Source of the DNA: Liriodendron chinense | Lineage: Eukaryota; Streptophyta; Magnoliopsida; Magnoliales; Magnoliaceae | DNA: 64,000 nucleotides | Assembly: GCA_003013855.2 (NCBI GenBank) | Contig: PVNU02000998.1 | Span: 248,001-312,000 of the forward strand | Reading direction: 5' to 3' | The notes under the pieces: model-generated | What the model saw: the letters and a program-made list of their open reading frames with translations, nothing else | What the model was told of the DNA's origin: nothing | The model's database searches: none | In this document: positions 32,195-43,040 of the stretch, in pieces | Layout: every line of letters starts with the position of its first letter | Numbering within the stretch: the first letter of the stretch is position 1 | Program-made: the position numbers and the translations under genes

Positions 32195-32397
32195 TAGCGG
32201 GGAGTGGAATATCCCGTAATTATTTTTGGGCGGCCCTTAGGGGGCCGCCCGTACGGCTGTTCTGCTTCGGGTTCGGAGTGTACGACCTCCGAACCTGAAG
32301 CATAATTTTTTTTAGGTTTGGGTTCGGACTTGCTCCAAGGCTGCGGTTTGGAGCTCGGTGAGTCGACTGGGTTTGGGGGATGGGTGGATACGGTGAG

Positions 32398-32540
32398 TTG
32401 ACTCGATGGGTTGACTCAGCGGGTTGACTCGGTGATTTGACTCGGTGATTTGACTCACCGAGTTTGACTTTTTTTTAGGATTTTTTGACTGGTTTTTCTT
32501 ATGGGCGGTTTTTTGGGCTGATGTTTAGGGGTGAGTTGAC
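32398..32540. promoter_or_regulatory. Cluster of eight W-box-like TTGACT motifs in U3 of A
   Basis: TTGACT begins at 32398, 32411, 32424, 32437, 32450, 32464, 32485 and 32536. The first five are exactly 13 bp apart. TTGAC(C/T) is the known core bound by WRKY factors. The LTR of element C keeps the cluster (about 57740-57905). They may be stress-response sites or simply a 13-bp minisatellite. Confidence 0.6.
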
Positions 32541-32784
32541 TGAGTTCAGGCTTGAGCTGGGCTATGGATTAGGGCTTACAAGGGTGAGTTTGGCTGAGTT
32601 TGGACATGAGATTTGGGAATACGGTCCTCCATTCATTCAGCTATCTCTACCAACATTGTAGTCAAAGGTGGGGGTGTCTACATGGGTCCACTTACGGTCG
32701 AGTAAACTTCTTCTGCAATTGAATGTTTTGGCCCGCAAATTGGTTGTAGTTGATCGAGGTGTGAGTCTAACCCTGACCGTGCAT

Positions 32785-33060
32785 GGGCCCACCTTGATGT
32801 TTGTAGGAAATCCACTCTGTCCATCTGTCTTTGATAGTTCATTTTTGGGCATGGCCTCAGCAATGATGTAGATACAAACCTCAAAGTGGGCCCAGCGTTG
32901 GCCCCAAAATATTTCAGCAGTGGACATTCGATCATACTGTTTCCTGTTGCGTGGCTTATTTGAGCTTTGGATTTGTCTAATTTTTGAGTAATTTTCATAA
33001 AATTAGATGAAAAATCAGAGGGATGGAGCGGATTTCTCACATAACACCTGTGGCCCCTCA
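32785..33060. mobile_element. Long-TIR foldback repeat, degraded
   Basis: The left arm GGGCCCACCTTGATGTTTGT and following GTCCATCTGTC pair with a right arm containing GGATGGAGCGGATTTCTCAC and GTGGCCCC. It belongs to the same family as the next entries. Limits are approximate. Confidence 0.5.
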
Positions 33061-33420
33061 AATGTTTCAATGGTGGGCGTAAAATCCGATGAGAAGAGCG
33101 AAACAGTAATTTCTGCAGTAACATAAAGGGTAAAACTGACTTTTCAACAGTATAGGTAAGCATGTTTTGAGAAATAGTTTAAAGGGTGATATGCACACTG
33201 CTACCTAACTTTTACCTCTATTAGTGAGAAAGAGCCTCATTTTAAAATATTTAAAGTAGACTGCGTTAGTTTTTAAAATACGTGCAAAATTCTGCCTCAC
33301 GTTAGGTGACGGAAGGTAGGTGTTTCCATTAAAATGACTTATTTGCCTTCAGTCTTATCATTTTTTGCAATCATACCCTATTCCTAGTTGATGTGAAACA
33401 CTAATATGGTAAGAATAAGT

Positions 33421-33846
33421 ACTTGCACTGGGAACCTAGGCAGGGCCCACAGTGATGTTTGTGAGAAATCCACCTGTCCATCTGGTTTCAGAGCTCATTT
33501 TAGGACATAAGACAAGAAATGAGTCAGATTCAAGACTCGAGTGGGCTGAAAACGTAAGAATTAAACATCTACAATTGAAATATTCGTTGGGCTGCAAGAG
33601 TTTTGATTTAGGTTAATATTTGTTTTTTCAGTTCATCCCATTAGGAATAATGTTATGAACAGTATGAATGACATATAAACATTGTTATGGACCCAAGGAT
33701 GTTTCAATGGTAAGAATTTCCCTTACTCACCTTTTCCTTTAGTGCGGCTCACTCTCATCTCCTAAAATGAGATTAAAAATACAGATGGACAGGGTGGATT
33801 TCTAAAAAATCACGGTGGCCCCACCTAGGTTCCCATTGCAAGAACT
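33421..33846. mobile_element. Foldback (MITE-like) element with arms of about 120 bp
   Basis: The left end ACTTGCACTGGGAACCTAGG pairs with the right end CCTAGGTTCCCATTGCAAGA. The arms continue inward through GTGATGTTTGTGAGAAATCC on the left and GGATTTCTAAAAAATCAC on the right. No coding capacity. The long arms recall Mutator-like MITEs, but no clear target duplication was found. Confidence 0.75.
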
Positions 33847-34164
33847 TCCTGCCTAAGGCTTTAGTGGAAATCCACATCCCAACACCATGCAATTTGTTTC
33901 CAATAGAAACTCTCCTCCGAGAATCAAACCATTTATTTCATAAAAAATATGACAAGAAATCGTCTACCACTAAACATTAAACCTCCCTGTACCATTGCAC
34001 ATGTAGAGAAAATAAAAATAAAAATAAAGGGCATCCGGTTGTGCTGTGTGTGTTTCAAAAGGGACAGATCACATTTCCAAAACAGTGCGGCCCACCTTGA
34101 TGATTATGCCAAATCCTTCGCATGAAATCAACGTGCGTTTGACGCGGACCTGACGTCACCAACT

Positions 34165-34605
34165 TATGTGAGCCCCACCATGATGTATTTGTTTTATCCA
34201 TGCCATCCATCCATTTTAGATAATTATTATAAGGGATGAGATAAACAATGAGGCATATCTAAGTCTATGTAGACGACACCACATAAAAATAGTGGTAACT
34301 GAACTCCCACTATTAAAAGCTTCCCAAGGCCCACTGAAATGTTTATTTTCCATCCAACCTGTTCATAAGATCAAACAAACATGGGTTAAGGGAAAATACA
34401 AGTATCAGCTTGATCCAAAACTCATGTACTCATGTGGCCCCTAAAAAGTTTTTAATGGCTGATTGCCATTGTTTTTCCTTGTAGTATGGTCCACCTGAGG
34501 TTTAGATCTATTTCATTTTTTGGATTATTCCCTAAAATCAGCTTTCAAAATGGTTGGATGGAGTGGATGTAAGACCAATACATCTAGGTGGGCCCCACAT
34601 TCAAG
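34165..34605. mobile_element. Foldback (MITE-like) element
   Basis: The left arm has GTGAGCCCCACCATGATGTA and CCATGCCATCCATCCATTTT. The right arm has GGTTGGATGGAGTGGATGTA and ACATCTAGGTGGGCCCCAC. The centre carries the family's TTCATCC and ACTTTT blocks. Noncoding. Confidence 0.7.
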
Positions 34606-34701
34606 AGATTACTATGCTGGATGAGACACAAGCCGCACCTAATCCATTTCCGTCTCTCTCTACATCCGGCTATTATGTGAAATGACGTATCTGATCCTAG
34701 T

Positions 34702-35150
34702 ATGTGGGGCCCACTGTGATTTTTGGGAGAAATCTACTCTATTCATATGTCTTGGAAGATCATTTCAAGACATGAGACAAAAAATCAGGGAGACCTGAAA
34801 CTCAAGTGGACCACACGAGTGGAAACAATGGATAGGGCTGCTTATCGTGGAATACTTTTTGGACTCGACTATGATATTTATATGCCATCCAAACCGTTTA
34901 TAAAGTGACTCAACTATTAATAAGGTCCTTACTGCTGTAATGAATTCAAAGAATAAAAATATTAGCCTAATCCAGAGCTTCTGCAGCCCAATAATTGTTT
35001 AAATGGTGCACGTACAATGTCCACTATTTTATGTTATGTGGCCCACTTGAAGCTTTGGATTAGCCTCATTTTTGGGCTCATGCCACTAAAATAATTTGAA
35101 AAGACATGTGAATGGGTTAGATGTCTCATAAACACTATGGTGGGATCCAA
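34702..35150. mobile_element. Foldback (MITE-like) element
   Basis: The left arm ATGTGGGGCCCACTGTGATT pairs with the right arm ACACTATGGTGGGATCC. Inner arms TCATTTCAAGACATGAG and CTCATGCCACTAAAATAATTT-type sequence also correspond. Noncoding. Confidence 0.7.
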
Positions 35151-37499
35151 GATCATTTACCGCTGCTTCCTCTGCTGTTACTTGACTTAAATGAAGGATA
35201 TTTTAGTCTTTTATTAAAAAGGGTTTTAAAACCCTATGCAATGAGAACGGTTAATGACGCCAGGCGGTTATATGCTTAAAATTTAAAACCATTGGTAGTT
35301 TACTTTAAATATTTTAATAGAGGCTCTTTGTAAAATAGACCGAAAGAGTTGTGGCTTTTTAAAAAAACAGTTCCTTTAAAAAGCTAGAGATTTTGGTACA
35401 TCTGATGAATATCCCAGATCTTCAAAATCCAAAATCCATGCCACTGGCACATGAGCCGATTAGACAGCCTAATTCTCCAATAGAAGAACTTTTGCATGTT
35501 TAAATCAGACCATTGGTCGATCTCCTTTAACCGTCCATTTGGAGTCAACCCTAATCAAAGGGCCAGGATCTTCTGATTCATGTTCTGGCAATTTAGCTGG
35601 ATTAGGTAGAAAACAACAAGATTAGATATTTAAAGTCTCCACGATTCCAACCCAACCACTCCATTATTCCTACTAATAAGGATTAAGCATTCCTCACTGA
35701 AGTTCTATGCAGCTCGCTGGTCAGGGTACACGTGGAAAACAGTTGTGGTGATCGGATCTGTTGATCTGGTGGCCCACTGCGAGGATGGACTAAGGGTAAA
35801 AAACCACAGTGAAAAGCAGCTTTCATAGTCCACTCATAGTGATTATTTGTTAGTTGAACGTGAACCGTTCATATAATCATTCATTTTGCAGGCCACTGAT
35901 CGTATGTAAAGCAATTCCAATATCTCCTTTTGGCATATGGCTTGTTCAGATGGTGGCCCATTCAAAATCATCAGTCCCGATCACCACAAATGTTTGCCAC
36001 GTGTACTGCACGGAACTTCTAAAATGTACAGGAATCGTATACAACACCTTTTTTACACATGCGTAAAACACCATTGCTACCATGTTTTAAACGTAAATCC
36101 ACTCCGTACATCTGGTGAGGGAAGTTAATTTAACCGTACATGAGAATATAGGAATTATAAAAATCACTGATGGCCACACAAATGGGAAAAATGTAAAACT
36201 GATACTAAAATCTATAAGTCCACATCGTGTGATTTTTGTACTGTCGCTTCATCACGGTGAAACTGAAACTCACCACCTCATTGACAGGTTTGATAAAAGA
36301 TACATATCATGATGGCCCAAGATGCAAACCTATGGTTGGAATCCCATCCCCGTCGTTCCCTCTGGTGAGGCTCACCTGAGACGTGGATCCTACTTATTTT
36401 TCTCCCCACTTGTCAGAACCAAGGATAGAACCTGATGGACGGAGTAGATTTTACGCATAACAGAGGAAATTGTGAAAGATCTGGAGTCCTTTTCGTTTAC
36501 AGTTCGTTCCGACGTATTGTGAGAGGATGTATGAGGACTACAGCCTTTCGATATGTGGCTATGTTTCAATAATCCAAACCGTTTATATTGTCTAATTGAA
36601 TATCTCAAATGTTTGATTATTTAAGTCTTTTCCTTTAAATGTTGACCGTATACATAAGCGTTTTTTAATGTGCTGTTGTTCTATATTTTATGATATTTGT
36701 ATCGAGATTATTTTACATAAGTCTAAAATCAGTTGGATATTATTGTCAGATTAATGGTTTGGATTAACAGATTCCAGCACAGATCAACGGTTATGATGCC
36801 GACGTTTCATGTAAAGTACGACGCAACGTATTCTAGAAACCCAAGATATCGCTACTTATCCATTTAGACTCGGAATCAACTAGATAAGCGCCACATAAAT
36901 ACCCCTAATTTTAGCCAGTCCACAGGCTTGTAGAGTCCTTCCCATACACACGCACCACAAGTGCCAACATGGCTTATCTGTTAAAGATCTAACCCTTCTA
37001 TAAAGTGGGCCTCATCATTATCATATTATATTCTAAATTTCACACTGTTTTAATTATTATTCAGCTAAGAATATAGAAAGAAAATTGTTACTGAAAAATT
37101 TTGTTTCAACCCTCCATTTCTTTTGTGCAAAATGGACCACGTTGTATGTTAAACAGCATTGTATTTTTATAGCAATAATCAAATCGAAATTTATTACCTT
37201 CTGACAAGCTCAGATATTGCACTCATCTTCTATATTAGCACGTCTATCTGCGTGCACACTGTAGGGATCCCCACGCTCAGCAAGCCTCCAAATCCTTATC
37301 CCGTTGAAAATTGCAGCGCGTAGAAGCGGTGGCGATTCACGCGAGGGGATAAAAGTGGCAATTCGCCGCACACGTACGCGGGATCCGGGCCATTCGTCAT
37401 GTGGGGACCACTGTCAGTAAGTTACGGAAGCGGATTGGCTGGTGTACCGCACAACACCATCGACCTCGCTGGTGCAGTGACATCACTGAGTTTTGGTTT
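35151..37499. other. Intergenic DNA, no gene seen
   Basis: AT-rich, with partial foldback-family fragments (for example around 35769 GGTGGCCCACTG and 35950 GGTGGCCCATTC). The open frames here are short and show no domain or codon pattern that would support a gene. Confidence 0.5.
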
Positions 37500-37925
37500 C
37501 ACACGAGGTATGTGTTATATCCAAACCATTTGTTCATTTGGTGAGATTATGGTAAGGGTAAGCCCAAAAAAATAAGACATATCCAAAGATCCAAATAGGC
37601 CATACTGCAGAAAGCAAGTAGGTATTGAATGCATACTATTGAAGCCTTCTTAGGTTATAGAAGTTTTGGATCAGTCTGATATTTGGTTTTTTTTTTATTT
37701 TTTCTCTCCTCTTCATACAGGTTTATATGATCTCATGAACAAGTTGGACAGAGTAAAATGACTATGATGGGCCCCACAGATGTCTTATGGGTGGGAATCA
37801 TTGTCCCGCTGCTATTTATGATGTGGTCCACTTGAGGGTTGGATATGACTTATTTTTGGACTCATGCTCTAAAATAATCTCACCAAATAAATGGACCTAT
37901 GTGGATATAATAAATACATCATTTT
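37500..37925. mobile_element. Foldback (MITE-like) element
   Basis: The left arm GTATGTGTTATATCCAAACC and TTCATTTGGTGAGATTATGG pairs with the right arm AATAATCTCACCAAATAAAT and GTGGATATAATAAATACATC. Noncoding. Confidence 0.65.
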
Positions 37926-38397
37926 AGGGCTATATAGCTTTAATATTCTTTAACCATGTTATAAATCTAACATCCACTTCGTCCATCGGGTTATATCCCC
38001 GATTCTATATACGGAAAATGATATCAGCCCGATTCCAAGCTCAGGTAGACAATAAAACATTGAATGATGGCGATGGGATGTCATCAATAGGCTTTTACAC
38101 GTGCCATCATGGTTTGTATCTTTCATCAAACCCGTTGATTAGTTGTAGCACACCAGGATGAATTTAGGATATAAAAATTAACATTATTAAACAATCAGGG
38201 GGTACAAACTGTACGGACTTAGAGGTTTTAGTAGCAAATTTACATTGTTTCCATTGGTGTGATCATTGAGACATTTTGTTAGTCTTATTTTCTCTATGTA
38301 CATTTAAAATAAGGTTTCTCACCTAATTGACGGATTGGATTTACATATACAACAGGGTGGAATGCATATCTTAAGCGTAAAACAGTTGTTGTATACG

Positions 38398-39034
38398 TAG
38401 GGCTGAAAGTCGGGCGGGTTGCGTCGGGTTTGGTGCTTAACCCTAACCTAACCCAAGGTTCCTATACCTCAACCCTAACCCAACCCAACCCAACCTCTAG
38501 TTGGGAATTCTCAACCCAAGCCCAACCTAAGCGGGCTCGGTCAGGTTGATCAGGTTGGTCGGGTTGATAAATGCTAATATCTTTGTTATTACATTAGCCT
38601 ATTATGTTTCAATACACGTCTTATTTTTCATACCTATGACTTTATTAATTATATATGTAGTTATTTATTACGAAGAATTTTAATTTTTTCCGAACAAATT
38701 AATTAAGATAACTACTCCTTTAATACTAAAAGTATATCAAATTTCAAACGTTATAAGTTTACTTATTAAAGTAATATAAACCAATAAATTTACTTAAGTA
38801 TAATAAAATGATAAGTAACGTATATATAGATTGGGTTCGGGTCCGAGTTCGGTTGGGTTGAGTTGGGTTGGGTCGGGCGACCAAGACCTCAACCCAAATT
38901 CGACCCAAGCTTTATCGGATTGGTGTTTGCATAGCCCAAACTCAAGATCAGGTTTAATATTTTTTGCCCAAGCACAACTCAATGTCGGGTCAGTCATGGG
39001 TCGTCGGGTTGAACCCACCCAACTTTCAGCCCTA
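38398..39034. mobile_element. hAT-type MITE, 637 bp
   Basis: The ends are TAGGGCTGAAAGTCGGGCGG and AACCCACCCAACTTTCAGCCCTA, an inverted repeat of over 20 bp with few mismatches. The flanks are TGTATACG (38390-38397) and TGTATTCG (39035-39042), an 8-bp target duplication with one mismatch. TIRs starting TAGGG with 8-bp duplications are the hAT mark. The inside repeats GGGTTG and CAACCC motifs and codes for nothing. Confidence 0.85.
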
Positions 39035-39042
39035 TGTATTCG

Positions 39043-39839
39043 GACACGAGAAAAACTAACAACGGCAATGATGTCTAATGGTTGAGATTCAGCGTACACG
39101 TGTGGCCCACCACTAGTAGGCGTTGATATTCTCACCACGGTACGTTCATAGTATCTCCAACCTTATGAGTGGCCCGGATTTCGCACACGTTATCACTTTG
39201 ACACGTGTGCTGAAAATCACCTTCCTAGTTCTCGCCTCCCCCGAGGGAAAATGGGCCCCACGTGTAGTGCGGGTCGTTGTAAAAAGTCGCCAACTTTTTT
39301 TCTTTTCATCCATGGGCGTAGGTCACGACATCCTCGATATCCGAATTGCAAAGTGCCGGCGCGTTTCGCTCGAGAAAATCTTTGGAGGTGCAAATCTCCA
39401 CGCAACTGCAGAAGTGGGACACGTGTCGAAGATCTGCTCCATTCATGTAGTAAAGGGTTTCTGGCCTGGTAAAATAAATTTTCTACTGATTGATTGGGCC
39501 TCAAATTAATTTCAAGGAAATGAATGGTTAAATATTTATGACCAAGGGACGTTGTTGAACGTGAAGTGTTATCTACATAATCAATGGATCATTTTGATTC
39601 CTGACCATGAAATCTTCACTCTATTTTCCAGATGAACGGAATGGATCTCTCGTTTATCCTCCAGTTATACAGGTATTCCGCGAAATTTTTTATTCAATCT
39701 TCCCTTGCGCGAACCTCTTCATTGATTCTAGATTCATAATTTGTGGGGCCCGGAGCGTGATTCGTTGGACAAAGTCGCCCACCTATTTCCTGAACGGTGG
39801 GTTTGGGAGAGTGGATTACGGGAGCCAGGGGCGCGGCTT
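39043..39839. other. Intergenic DNA, no gene supported
   Basis: Higher GC in 39170-39480, with ACACGTGT G-box cores near 39202 and 39419. Overlapping open frames exist on both strands (for example 39123-39509 plus), but none has a recognisable domain, a plausible start context or neighbouring exons. Confidence 0.4.
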
Positions 39840-40336
39840 CGCTGGATCCCCGGATCCACCGAGGTGGGTGGATCCCTTACCGTGCCGCCCGCTGTGTGAT
39901 GTGTGTGTTACATCCATGCCGTCCATTCATTTTGAAAAATAATTTTAAAGCATGATTCAAAAAAAATGAAGTAGATTAAGTATCAGGTGGACCATTATAA
40001 AATAAACAATGATACTCAACCATTAAAAGCTTCTCATTGGTCACAAAAATTTTGGGTCAATCTGATATTTGTTTAGCATCTTCATCCATGTGTTTGTGAC
40101 CTTTTAAACGGGTTGGATGGAAAATAAACATTTCAGCAGCCCATGAAGTTTTCAATGACGTGGATTCAATCACTGCTATTTAATGTGGTACGGTACATCT
40201 AAGATTTGTGTCTGCTATATTTTTTGGATAATGCCCTAAAATAAGATTTCAAATGCTAAGCCTAATCTACATACATCACACTGGCCCCACAGTTAGCGAT
40301 CCACCGACCTCAGGATCCACCCAAACCGCGCCCTCA
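39840..40336. mobile_element. Foldback (MITE-like) element with GGATCCACC ends
   Basis: The left end GGATCCACCGAGGTGGGTGG mirrors the right end CCACCGACCTCAGGATCCAC. Inside are ATCCATGCCGTCCATTCATT and, inverted, the corresponding right arm AATCTACATACATCACACTG. Noncoding. Confidence 0.65.
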
Positions 40337-40364
40337 CCTAAGAGTGTGCTGCCCTTACCGTGGG

Positions 40365-40797
40365 TTTAGGGTGAGGGAGGCACCTTGATGTATGTATTAT
40401 GTATCCAAGCTATCCATCGTTTTTTTCACATTATTTTAATGCATTATAAAAAAAAAAAAAAAAAAGTAGATCCAATTATCAGGTGAACCATACCATAAGA
40501 AACGCTGGTGATCACCCATCCTACCATTAATAATTTCTTAGGGCTCTCCTTAACGTTTATGTAGTGTTTATTTACCATCCAATGTGTGGGTAAGGTTAAA
40601 TGAGACTGGATGAAGGGGAAAAAACAAATTCAAATCCAAAACTCTTGTGGCCCATTAATGGTCAATCACCATTATGTTTTATACTATAGTCCATCTGATA
40701 GTTGGATTTGCTTAATATTTGATATAAAGACGTGAAATTATATGTATAAACGGTTGTAATGTGTGGATACATAGTATATACATTAAGGTGGGCCCCA
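40365..40797. mobile_element. Foldback (MITE-like) element
   Basis: The left arm GCACCTTGATGTATGTATTA and CCAAGCTATCCATCG pairs with the right arm TATACATTAAGGTGGGCCCC. A run of about 17 A lies at 40449-40465. Noncoding. Confidence 0.7.
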
Positions 40798-40887
40798 TGG
40801 TAAACCTACCTAAGGGCCGCACAAGCCCAGGGAGCGGATTAGGTGAGACCCCGGGCTCACATAAGACGTGCGGCACTTACCATGGGG

Positions 40888-41215
40888 TTACCATGGGGCC
40901 CACCTTGATGAATGTATTACGTATCCACTTCGTCCATCAGTTTTTCCATATCATCTTAGGGCATTATCCCAAAAATAAATCAGAGACAATTATCAGGTCG
41001 ACAATACCACAAGAAACAGTGGTGATTGACCATCCTACTATTAAAAACTTCTTAGGATTCAACTTCATGTTTCCCTAGTTTTTATTTACCCTCTCCAATA
41101 TGTTGATATTGTCACAAGAGCCTGGATGAAGGTAAAAAACAAATATCGGCTTCGTCCAAAACTTTTGTGGCCCATTAATAGTCAATCACCACTGTTTCCT
41201 ATATTTTGGTCTAGA
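40888..41215. mobile_element. Foldback element, right arm lost
   Basis: It starts GGGGCCCACCTTGATGAATG and runs through the central block (TGGATGAAGGTAAAAAACAA) but stops near CCATTATTGG-type sequence without a matching right end. It lies in direct orientation behind the previous copy. Confidence 0.6.
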
Positions 41216-41327
41216 CCTCTGTGGACCCACTACCATGTTTGCGTTATATTTACTTCGATCCATTCGTCGGTTATGATCCAAACTCAAGTGGGCCATACCA
41301 CATGGAAAAGTGTGAGTAGATCCGTGA

Positions 41328-41750
41328 GTGTGGGCCCACCGTGATGTATTTTCCTTAAAGCGTACCGTCCATCCGTTTTTACAGCTCATTTAAGGTCATA
41401 ATCCCAAGAATTGTGAAGATCCAAATCTTAGATTGACCGCACCACAGGAAAAAAATGGTGAATGAATACCATCATTAAAAACTTCCCGGGGCCACTCGGA
41501 CGTTTATTTTCCATCCAACCTGTTGATAAGCTCACAAACACCTGGATGAAGGGACCGGAAAAATATCAGATTAATCCAAAACTTTGGTGGCCCACGAGAA
41601 GTTTTTAATGGTCAATCACCATAGTTTCCTTTAATGTGGTCCACCTGAGATTTGGATCTGCTTCATTTTTAGGATATTTCACTAAAACTATCTGTCAATA
41701 CGGATGAACAGCACGGATTTAAGGCACATACATCATGGTGGGCCCGGATC
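41328..41750. mobile_element. Foldback (MITE-like) element
   Basis: The left end GTGTGGGCCCACCGTGATGT and CCGTCCATCCGTTTTTACAG pairs with the right end TACATCATGGTGGGCCCGGA. One of the better preserved copies. Noncoding. Confidence 0.75.
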
Positions 41751-42820
41751 CATCTCGGATCCCTGATTCATGCGAGGAGAGAGATTAAACGTGCGATTTT
41801 TGGAACAGGTGCCTAAGCGGCATACATGCATATGCTATGGGCCGTTCATCAATTGGGGGCCATCTTGGACATGAGTAGTAGGCTTTCCATAAAAAAGCCA
41901 CGTAAGCTGGCCATCTTTCTCTTACCATTCGTTTTTTCACCATACATGTGTGGCCCACCTGATCCGCATACGAGCTTGATTTTGGGGCTGAAGGCCTGTC
42001 CACCGTGGCGCTAGCTGATCCATCCCCGGATAAGGGAGCTTTGCTGGCACTTGTGTTGCTGATCTACCAGTTCATATTCCATGTGAGAGTGGAGATCAAC
42101 GTAGCTTTACACGCACATTTACAAAAAACAAAAAAAAGAAAAAAAAAAATCCAATTTGAGAGTTTTATATTTCTGGGGTATCCTCATCCAAAGTGAGTCC
42201 TATCCTACGGTTTGGATCATTGAAAGATGACCGTAGATCAGGAAGTCAATAGTGCCAGCGGTACATTAGGATGTACTCTCGCAAACCTCCACATAGATAA
42301 TAATGGTCATGCGAGGTTTTACACGCGACGCACTTCCAACATGGCATGTATGCCGGACATCTGAGCCATATAGAAGGTGGACCAACAGTGATTATGGCCG
42401 TTCAATCAAACGGGCCACCCCTTTTAAAAAGAACGGCCGGTTTAAAACTCTCCCACAAAAGAATCAAAGGTTCAAACTTGAGATTTTTGACAAAACGTCC
42501 GATTTCAACCTGGATAATCAACCGTATTGATACTCGCAACAAGTAAGATACATGGTGGGTCCCACCATATGCACGGATCCGATTTCCAATAATCATCCCA
42601 AATTATCACGTACGGCTCGTGTGACGGAGGCGTGTGGCGATGCGCGGTGGGTCAATAAAAAATTAGATGTTCATGCACCGCACGCCTTCCTTCGATGGCA
42701 GAACAGTTATTTCCCAACAAACCAGGTGCAATTCGGCAACCCTCAACGCCCGTGGCCACGCTTGGTAGCCGGATAACATACACGGTAAAAGCGGTGTAAG
42801 GAGACAACGCCGCTGCAAAG
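41751..42820. other. Intergenic DNA upstream of the CRAL-TRIO gene
   Basis: No gene or complete repeat seen. Short foldback fragments (GTGGCCCACCTGATCC near 41951; GTGGGTCCCACC near 42555) and an A-rich run at 42128-42150. Confidence 0.45.
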
Positions 42821-42821
42821 T

Positions 42822-42972
42822 ACACGTGTCAGAAATCCATGCGGCTAGAGTCAGATTCACCTCGATCCAAAGGGAAGATGCTTAGAATATGCCCTGGAAT
42901 TTCTCCTATTTTTTCTCTTTTTTTAAAATCAACTCCCCATCCCGCTATTACACCATTCCCTCCCTATATAAG
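42822..42972 (+). promoter_or_regulatory. Promoter of the CRAL-TRIO gene: ACACGTGTC and TATA box
   Basis: TATATAAG stands at 42965-42972, 69 bases before the start codon. A G-box/ABRE-like ACACGTGTC lies at 42822-42830. Between TATA and ATG the DNA is pyrimidine-rich, as usual for plant leaders. ABRE-like elements suggest a response to abscisic acid or light, but this is inference from a short motif. Confidence 0.6.
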
Positions 42973-43007
42973 CCTTCTCAATCTCCTCTCTCCATCGCCT
43001 CCTCTTT

Positions 43008-43016
43008 ATGTTCTGA
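43008..43016 (+). promoter_or_regulatory. Two-codon upstream ORF
   Basis: ATG TTC TGA lies in the predicted leader, 24 bases before the main ATG at 43041. If transcription starts about 30 bases after the TATA box it would be in the mRNA and could reduce or meter translation of the main ORF. Confidence 0.4.
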
Positions 43017-43040
43017 AAGAAGCTTTTAAAATACCTAGTT

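Larger units (their letters stand above)
1..32682 (-). mobile_element. Element A: Tat-lineage Ty3/gypsy LTR retrotransposon, left end outside window
   Basis: In minus-strand order I see: 5' LTR (32682 to 12274, split by element B), primer site, gag, protease, RT, connection RNase H, a second archaeal-type RNase H, integrase, a spacer, and an ORF on the opposite strand. Dual RNase H and a primer site of the TGGCGACTC type are known marks of the Tat/Ogre group of plant Ty3/gypsy elements. The 3' LTR would lie to the left of base 1. Without B, at least 13.8 kb of A is present. The coding parts carry nonsense codons and frameshifts, so it cannot make its proteins intact. A shorter relative, element C (51300-58046), gives an independent check of the LTR limits. 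Confidence 0.9.
31787..32682 (-). repeat. 5' LTR of element A, outer (U3) part
   Basis: This continues the LTR interrupted at 12900 and ends TGTCTACA, i.e. TGTAGACA on the minus strand. It contains, in minus-strand terms, a TATA box (32194-32185), two strong inverted repeats (32229-32249 and 32264-32301) and eight TTGACT motifs on the plus strand (32398-32540). The LTR of element C matches throughout. Confidence 0.9.

Noticed and set aside
39123..39509. 128-codon plus ORF overlapping a 95-codon minus ORF
   Set aside because: Neither has a recognisable domain or a splice partner; GC-rich local composition explains both.
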